Shown piece by piece: positions 6,581 through 10,644 of a DNA stretch of 10,644 nt. The stretch lies in NCBI GenBank assembly GCA_012521455.1, contig JAAYMJ010000330.1, positions 1 to 10,644 on the forward strand, written 5' to 3'. Position 1 is the stretch's first letter; each line of letters begins with the position of its first letter. The notes below the pieces were generated by a model that was not told where the DNA came from, did not search any database, and saw only the letters and a program-made list of their open reading frames with translations. This DNA is from Clostridiaceae bacterium. Its GTDB lineage: Bacteria; Bacillota; Clostridia; UMGS1883; JAAYMJ01. A program made the position numbers and the translations under genes.

Positions 6581-6609
6581 TTGAAAATCTATTTTTTATT
6601 TGATAATAT
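6581..6609 (+). promoter_or_regulatory. Sigma-A-type promoter of spoVG
   Basis: TTGAAA (6581-6586), a 17-bp spacer, then TAATAT (6604-6609), with TG at 6601-6602 giving an extended -10. It lies about 75 nt before the spoVG start. In Bacillus subtilis spoVG is driven by sigma-H; I see no convincing sigma-H box here, so vegetative expression is suggested. Confidence 0.6.
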
Positions 6610-6684
6610 ATATACGAAAAATATAAATCAAGCTTTTTTTTTAAAAAAGACCAAATTTTTTACCACGAGGGAGTGAGAGGGTTC

Positions 6685-7017
6685 ATGGAAATCACAGATA
6701 TCAGAATAAGGAGAATGAATGCGGAAGGCAAAATGAAAGCTATCGTTTCAGTTACCTTCGACAATGCGTTGGTTATCCATGACATCAAGGTAATTGAAGG
6801 GCAGGACAAGATGTTCATCGCAATGCCCTCCAGAAAAACAGCGGATGGGGAATTTAAGGATATCGCTCATCCAATAAATGCTGAAATGAGGAATATTTTG
6901 CAGACCGCGATTTTGGAAAAATACGAAGCCAGCCTTTCTGAAGTTAAAAAAGAAGAAAAGGCTGAAGAAGCTCAGGAAAACACAGAAGAAAAAGTTGAAG
7001 AAACCGTTGAAGCCTAA
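6685..7017 (+). CDS. spoVG: SpoVG family regulatory nucleic-acid-binding protein
   Basis: 110 aa. The conserved SpoVG core is complete: [20 protein letters not shown] at the N-terminus, [14 protein letters not shown] at about 30-43, and [20 protein letters not shown] at about 48-67. The C-terminal 25 or so residues are a charged, Glu-rich tail ([15 protein letters not shown] region) that is variable in the family. The ATG at 6685 is preferred over GTG 6673 because family members begin MEITD/MEVTD; GAGAGGG lies just upstream at short spacing. SpoVG affects septation and sporulation in Bacillus and binds DNA and RNA in several Firmicutes; its target here is unknown. It leads the spoVG-glmU-prs-pth-mfd cluster but is separated from glmU by a terminator. 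Confidence 0.97.
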   Translation: MEITDIRIRRMNAEGKMKAIVSVTFDNALVIHDIKVIEGQDKMFIAMPSRKTADGEFKDIAHPINAEMRNILQTAILEKYEASLSEVKKEEKAEEAQENTEEKVEETVEA

Positions 7018-7027
7018 TTCATGGTCA

Positions 7028-7061
7028 AAAAAAAGACAAGCTTTCATGCTTGTCTTTTTTT
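7028..7061 (+). terminator. Intrinsic terminator after spoVG
   Basis: GACAAGC (7035-7041) pairs with GCTTGTC (7048-7054) around TTTCAT. Flanking A7 and T7 runs extend the stem to 14 bp. It starts 11 bases past the spoVG stop and uncouples spoVG from glmU, at least partly. Confidence 0.9.
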
Positions 7062-7088
7062 GTTTTATCTTTAATCCTCTTTTTTTTA

Positions 7089-7117
7089 TAGACTTTGCCA
7101 AAATTTTAGATTATAAT
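7089..7117 (+). promoter_or_regulatory. Promoter of the glmU-prs-pth-mfd unit
   Basis: TAGACT (7089-7094), a 17-bp spacer, then a perfect TATAAT (7112-7117). A second TATAAT lies at 7148-7153 but has no good -35 box at 16-18 bp. The position, after the spoVG terminator and about 70 nt before glmU, fits a separate start for the downstream genes. Confidence 0.5.
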
Positions 7118-7186
7118 AAAATTGTTATGACAAAAAACTAAAATAAATATAATTTTATGAAGTAAAAAATATGGGGAGAGTTTAAA

Positions 7187-8557
7187 ATGGACAGATTTTC
7201 GCTTGTCATACTCGCGGCCGGGGAAGGCAAAAGGATGAAAAGCAACCACTCTAAAGTTTGCCACAAACTCCTAAATGAGCCAATGATAAAATGGGTGTAT
7301 GACGCAGGAAAAGGCGCCGGAATTTCAGATGTAGTCACAGTAGTCGGGCACAGGCGCGAAGAAGTTATGCAAGCGCTTGGAAATACGGTTAAATTTGCCA
7401 TGCAGGAAGAACAGTTAGGAACAGGGCATGCGGTATTGAGCGCGGAAAAGTACATAGATGAATCTTCCAGATATGTGATGGTTTTACCAGGGGACGCCCC
7501 GCTTATTTTAAGCGAAACACTTAAAAAATGCATGGAATACCATATAAAAAATAGTAATTGTGCAACAATTATTACTAGCATACTTGACAATGGCTCATCC
7601 TACGGTAGAATAATAAGGGATGAAAACGGAGAAGTTTTAAAAATTGTGGAAGCAAAAGACGCGACAAAAGAGGAACTTGAGGTTCGTGAGATAAATTCAG
7701 GCTTTTACTGCTTTGACAAAGATGAGCTTTTCAGGCTTTTAAAAGAGTTAAAACCCGAAAACAGCCAGGGGGAATACTATTTAACCGACGTTATCGGCCT
7801 TATGAAAAGCGGAGGCAAAAAAGTCGGGGCTTTTGTTTTAGACGACCCTACGCAGATTTTGGGGGTAAATGACAGGGTGCAGCTTTATGATGCGCAAAAA
7901 GCGCTTCAAAGAAGGATTAATGAATACCACGCGTTAAGCGGCGTAACAATCATGGATTTTGACTCAACATATATAGGTAAAGACGTAAAAATCGGAAAGG
8001 ACACGGTTATTTATCCTAACACATTAATTTTTGGAAAGACAACAATCGGCGAAGAATGCGCCGTTGGCCCGAATACCGTGATTGAGGACTGCGAAATCGG
8101 GGATTTTGTCAGTGTGAAAATGTCAAATTTAATTCAGTCTAAAATCGGGAATAATACCACTGTCGGCCCCTTTGCGTACTTAAGGCCGGGAAGTGTTATA
8201 GGAAGCCGCTGCAAAGTGGGGGACTTTGTGGAAATTAAAAACAGCACTTTAGGTGACGGGACAAAAGCTTCCCACCTTACATACATCGGGGACGCAAAGG
8301 TGGGCAAAAACGTTAACTTTGGCTGCGGCACAGTGATTGTAAATTATGACGGGAAGAAAAAATACACCACCGAAATTTGCGACGATGTCTTTATCGGCTG
8401 TAATTCCAATTTGATTTCACCGGTGAAAATCAATGAGGGCGCGTATATTGCGGCAGGGTCCACCATTACGGATGAGGTGCCCAAAAACAATCTTGCAATT
8501 GCAAGGGCAAGGCAGGTAAATAAGGCAAACTGGGTTGACAGAAGAAAGAGGGATTAA
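7187..8557 (+). CDS. glmU: Bifunctional N-acetylglucosamine-1-phosphate uridyltransferase / glucosamine-1-phosphate acetyltransferase
   Basis: Makes UDP-GlcNAc from glucosamine 1-phosphate, acetyl-CoA and UTP in the cytoplasm, feeding peptidoglycan synthesis; 456 aa, full length. The N-terminal nucleotidyltransferase shows LAAGEGKRM (9-17), EQLGTGHAV (75-83), LPGDAPL (100-106), EINSGFYCFD (168-177) and QGEYYLTDVI (194-203). The C-terminal left-handed beta-helix acetyltransferase has hexapeptide repeats from about 252. It carries Arg333 in LRPG, catalytic His363 in KASHLTYIGDA, and NYDG at 386-389, matching E. coli numbering. The ATG at 7187 has GGGGAGAG about 8 nt upstream. It is followed by prs after 54 nt, without a terminator. 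Confidence 0.98.
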   Translation: MDRFSLVILAAGEGKRMKSNHSKVCHKLLNEPMIKWVYDAGKGAGISDVVTVVGHRREEVMQALGNTVKFAMQEEQLGTGHAVLSAEKYIDESSRYVMVLPGDAPLILSETLKKCMEYHIKNSNCATIITSILDNGSSYGRIIRDENGEVLKIVEAKDATKEELEVREINSGFYCFDKDELFRLLKELKPENSQGEYYLTDVIGLMKSGGKKVGAFVLDDPTQILGVNDRVQLYDAQKALQRRINEYHALSGVTIMDFDSTYIGKDVKIGKDTVIYPNTLIFGKTTIGEECAVGPNTVIEDCEIGDFVSVKMSNLIQSKIGNNTTVGPFAYLRPGSVIGSRCKVGDFVEIKNSTLGDGTKASHLTYIGDAKVGKNVNFGCGTVIVNYDGKKKYTTEICDDVFIGCNSNLISPVKINEGAYIAAGSTITDEVPKNNLAIARARQVNKANWVDRRKRD

Positions 8558-8611
8558 CTGGTTTATAATTTTTAATATACATATAGCTTCAGAAAGGGAT
8601 GTTTTTTTAAA

Positions 8612-9568
8612 ATGATAACACACGGAAAGAACATTAAAATATTCAGCGGCAATTCCAACAAGGAACTTGCCAATAATATTGCCGCGAAGCTGGGGCTGAA
8701 AGTGGGTGACGCCACCGTCGGGGTTTTCAGCGACGGCGAAATATTTGTAAATATTGGTGAAACCGTCAGGGGGTCCGACGTTTTCGTGGTTCAATCCACT
8801 TGTTACCCTGTAAATGACAACCTTATGGAACTTCTTATTATGATTGACGCCTTCAAACGGGCAAGCGCGGGAAGGATTACCGCGGTAATCCCCTACTACG
8901 GCTATGCAAGGCAGGACAGGAAAGCAAAGGCGAGGGACCCGATTTCGGCAAAGCTGGTTGCGGATTTAATTACATCGGCAGGCGCGAACCGCGTGCTTAC
9001 AATGGATTTACACGCCCCTCAAATCCAAGGGTTTTTCAACATACCCGTGGACCACTTGTTAGGGGTGCCCATTCTTTGCCCGTATTTTGCGGAAAAGTTT
9101 AAGGATAACCTTGATGATGTTGTTGTGGTATCCCCGGACTTTGGAAGCGTAACAAGGGCAAGAAATTTTGCCCAAAGGCTTAATGTGCCCATCGCGATTA
9201 TTGACAAAAGAAGGCCCAAAGCAAATGTGGCGGAAATTATGAATATTATCGGGGATGTTAAGGATAAGACCGTTATTTTGGTTGACGACTTAATTGACAC
9301 AGCCGGAACCATAACCCAGGGGGCTCAGGCCCTGGTTGACAAAGGGGCGAAAGAAATCTATGCCTGCTGCACGCACCCGGTACTTTCCGGGCCCGCTTTG
9401 GAGCGCATAGAAAATTCCCCGATCAAGGAATTGGTGGTATTGGATACCATCAAACTCACTGACGATAAAAAATCCGGTAAGATTAAAGTTTTAACTGTGG
9501 CAAATATTTTTGCGGACGCAATTGAAAGGATTTATGAAGACATATCCGTAAGCCCGCTGTTTATTTAA
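8612..9568 (+). CDS. prs: Ribose-phosphate pyrophosphokinase (PRPP synthetase, class I)
   Basis: Transfers pyrophosphate from ATP to ribose 5-phosphate, giving PRPP for purine, pyrimidine, histidine and tryptophan synthesis; cytosolic; 318 aa, the usual length. Visible: FSDGE (39-43), [12 protein letters not shown] (66-77), the ATP-binding flexible loop [17 protein letters not shown] (98-114), [11 protein letters not shown] (132-142), and the PRPP-binding loop [10 protein letters not shown] (224-233). The C-terminus SVSPLFI is family-typical. The ATG at 8612 is preceded by AAAGGGA at a rather long spacing of about 12 nt; an ATG at 8599 stops after three codons. It sits between glmU and pth, as in spore-forming Firmicutes. 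Confidence 0.98.
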   Translation: MITHGKNIKIFSGNSNKELANNIAAKLGLKVGDATVGVFSDGEIFVNIGETVRGSDVFVVQSTCYPVNDNLMELLIMIDAFKRASAGRITAVIPYYGYARQDRKAKARDPISAKLVADLITSAGANRVLTMDLHAPQIQGFFNIPVDHLLGVPILCPYFAEKFKDNLDDVVVVSPDFGSVTRARNFAQRLNVPIAIIDKRRPKANVAEIMNIIGDVKDKTVILVDDLIDTAGTITQGAQALVDKGAKEIYACCTHPVLSGPALERIENSPIKELVVLDTIKLTDDKKSGKIKVLTVANIFADAIERIYEDISVSPLFI

Positions 9569-9590
9569 TAACTTTGGCACGGGGGATAAA

Positions 9591-10157
9591 ATGTACTTGG
9601 TAGCAGGATTGGGAAACCCAGGAAAAGACTATGCAAACACCCGCCATAATGTAGGTTTTATGGCTGTTGATTTATTCAGCATAAAAAACGGGATAAAAGT
9701 GAATAAAATAAAGCACAAGGCTTTAATCGGGGAAGGGATGATTGAAGGAAAAAAAGTCATCCTCGCAAAACCCCAGACATTTATGAATTTAAGCGGCGAA
9801 AGCATAAGGGAAATAGTGGAATATTATAAAATACCAATAGAAAACCTGATTGTGATATACGATGATATAGATTTGCCCACCGGAAGGATCCGTATCAGGA
9901 AAAAAGGTTCTGCCGGTACCCATAACGGGATGAGAAATATTATATACCACCTTCAGGATGAGAATTTCCCCCGTATAAGAATTGGCGTGGGGAAACCTTC
10001 CGGGGATTTGGTGGACTACGTTTTAGGGGAGTTTTCAAAGGAAGAAGGCGCGATAATTCAAAGCGCCTTAAAAAACGTAGTGGATGCGGTGGAGGTTATC
10101 ATTTCCCAAGGAATAGAAAGCGCCATGAATAAATATAACGGTGTGGAGGCAAAATGA
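9591..10157 (+). CDS. pth: Peptidyl-tRNA hydrolase
   Basis: Cleaves the ester bond of peptidyl-tRNAs released from stalled ribosomes, recycling tRNA; cytosolic; 188 aa, standard. Visible: GLGNPGKDYANTRHNVGF (6-23) with Asn9 and catalytic His19; PQTFMNLSG (61-69) with Asn66; the YDDIDLPTG stretch (90-98) with the conserved Asp; and GSAGTHNGMRNI with Asn112. Preceded by a GGGGG ribosome binding site and only 22 nt after prs. Its stop codon overlaps the mfd start (ATGA at 10154-10157), so the two are probably translationally coupled. No ctc/rplY-type gene lies between prs and pth. Confidence 0.98.
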   Translation: MYLVAGLGNPGKDYANTRHNVGFMAVDLFSIKNGIKVNKIKHKALIGEGMIEGKKVILAKPQTFMNLSGESIREIVEYYKIPIENLIVIYDDIDLPTGRIRIRKKGSAGTHNGMRNIIYHLQDENFPRIRIGVGKPSGDLVDYVLGEFSKEEGAIIQSALKNVVDAVEVIISQGIESAMNKYNGVEAK

Positions 10158-10644
10158 AAGGTTTTTTGGAAATTCTTTCAGAACTTGCCGAATTTAATAC
10201 CCTTTGTGAATGTCTTTCGGACAGCATAACTCCCATTGAGGTGACGGGTGCGGCAGAGGCCCAAAAGCCGCACCTTATTTATTCAATGGGCAAAAGAAAC
10301 CAAAAAGGGGTTTTGGTAATTTCCCACAGCCACCTGTCGGCAAAAAGGATTTATGAGGATTTGTGCTTTTTTGCCAGGGAAAAAGCGGTTTATATCCCGC
10401 CCAAAGAGCTAATTTTTTACAGCATTGAGGCAAGGGACCCCAAAATTGAGCATGAGAGGATGGCGGCAATTTCAGATATTCACAACAAGGATTTTGCAGT
10501 AATGCCAGTTGAGGCATTATTGCAATTTGTTATGCCCAAAAACCAATTGTTAAATTTGAAAAAGGAATTCCGCATAGGGGACAGGGTGGATATTGAAAAA
10601 TTGCGGGAAGACCTGGTTAAAATGGGATATAAATTTGTTGACAC
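10154..10644 (+). CDS. mfd: Transcription-repair coupling factor Mfd, N-terminal part (3' truncated by the window edge)
   Basis: 163 codons are visible and the frame is open at the window edge. The start ATG overlaps the pth stop by ATGA, with GGAGG four bases upstream. The N-terminal UvrB-like (UvrA-binding) domain is recognisable from GVLVISHSHLSAKRIYEDL, the YIPPKELIFYSIEARD stretch followed by ERMAAI, and the later MPVEALLQFVMPK, ahead of LREDLVKMGYKFVD. The helicase motifs lie outside the window. Mfd displaces RNA polymerase stalled at DNA damage and recruits the excision repair proteins. The identification rests on this domain and on the conserved position after pth. Confidence 0.92.
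   Translation, partial: MKGFLEILSELAEFNTLCECLSDSITPIEVTGAAEAQKPHLIYSMGKRNQKGVLVISHSHLSAKRIYEDLCFFAREKAVYIPPKELIFYSIEARDPKIEHERMAAISDIHNKDFAVMPVEALLQFVMPKNQLLNLKKEFRIGDRVDIEKLREDLVKMGYKFVD

Noticed and set aside
6673..6684. GTG start of spoVG at 6673, four codons upstream of the ATG
   Set aside because: The family begins at MEITD, and the GTG lies inside the purine-rich ribosome binding region.
8535..8569. TTGACA and TATAAT between glmU and prs as an internal promoter
   Set aside because: The spacer is 23 bp, far from the usual 16-18, and no other -35 box fits the TATAAT.

Overview
The window looks like chromosomal housekeeping DNA from a low-to-moderate GC Firmicute, most likely a Clostridia-type member. 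Evidence: the spoVG-glmU-prs-pth-mfd gene order matches the spore-former arrangement, ribosome binding sites are strong and purine-rich, promoters are AT-rich with near-consensus sigma-A boxes, terminators are A/T-flanked hairpins, and the regulator is of the YesN/AraC response-regulator type. No rRNA, tRNA, CRISPR array, insertion sequence or phage gene was seen.

Layout. Bases 2-1483 hold the 3' part of tex (S1-domain nucleic-acid-binding protein). It is followed by pfkA (1574-2662) with its own promoter and a perfect-stem terminator. A 485-base gap (2663-3147) carries a near-consensus promoter and about 200 nt of apparently structured leader RNA in front of an AraC-type response regulator (3148-4203). 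The 819-base stretch 4204-5022 has no convincing protein gene. It contains a direct repeat at 22-bp spacing, a clear c-di-GMP-I (GEMM-I) riboswitch with an intrinsic terminator, a U-rich segment closed by a 10-bp inverted repeat and ended by an 18-bp terminator hairpin, a GC-richer segment of unknown nature, and the murC terminator. murC (6414-5023, minus strand) is divergent from spoVG (6685-7017). Then glmU, prs, pth and the start of mfd follow on the plus strand; mfd runs off the end.

How the genes fit together. murC and glmU both serve peptidoglycan precursor synthesis: GlmU makes UDP-GlcNAc and MurC adds the first amino acid to UDP-MurNAc. prs supplies PRPP for nucleotides, pth recycles peptidyl-tRNA, mfd couples transcription to repair, pfkA commits sugar to glycolysis and SpoVG is a small regulatory nucleic-acid-binding protein. 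The coding parts are ordinary.

The unusual part is 2905-4750: a regulator with a degenerate receiver domain, a folded leader in front of it, a paired repeat just behind it, and a c-di-GMP riboswitch with no recognisable downstream gene on its strand. The riboswitch may control a noncoding transcript or be the remnant of a lost gene.
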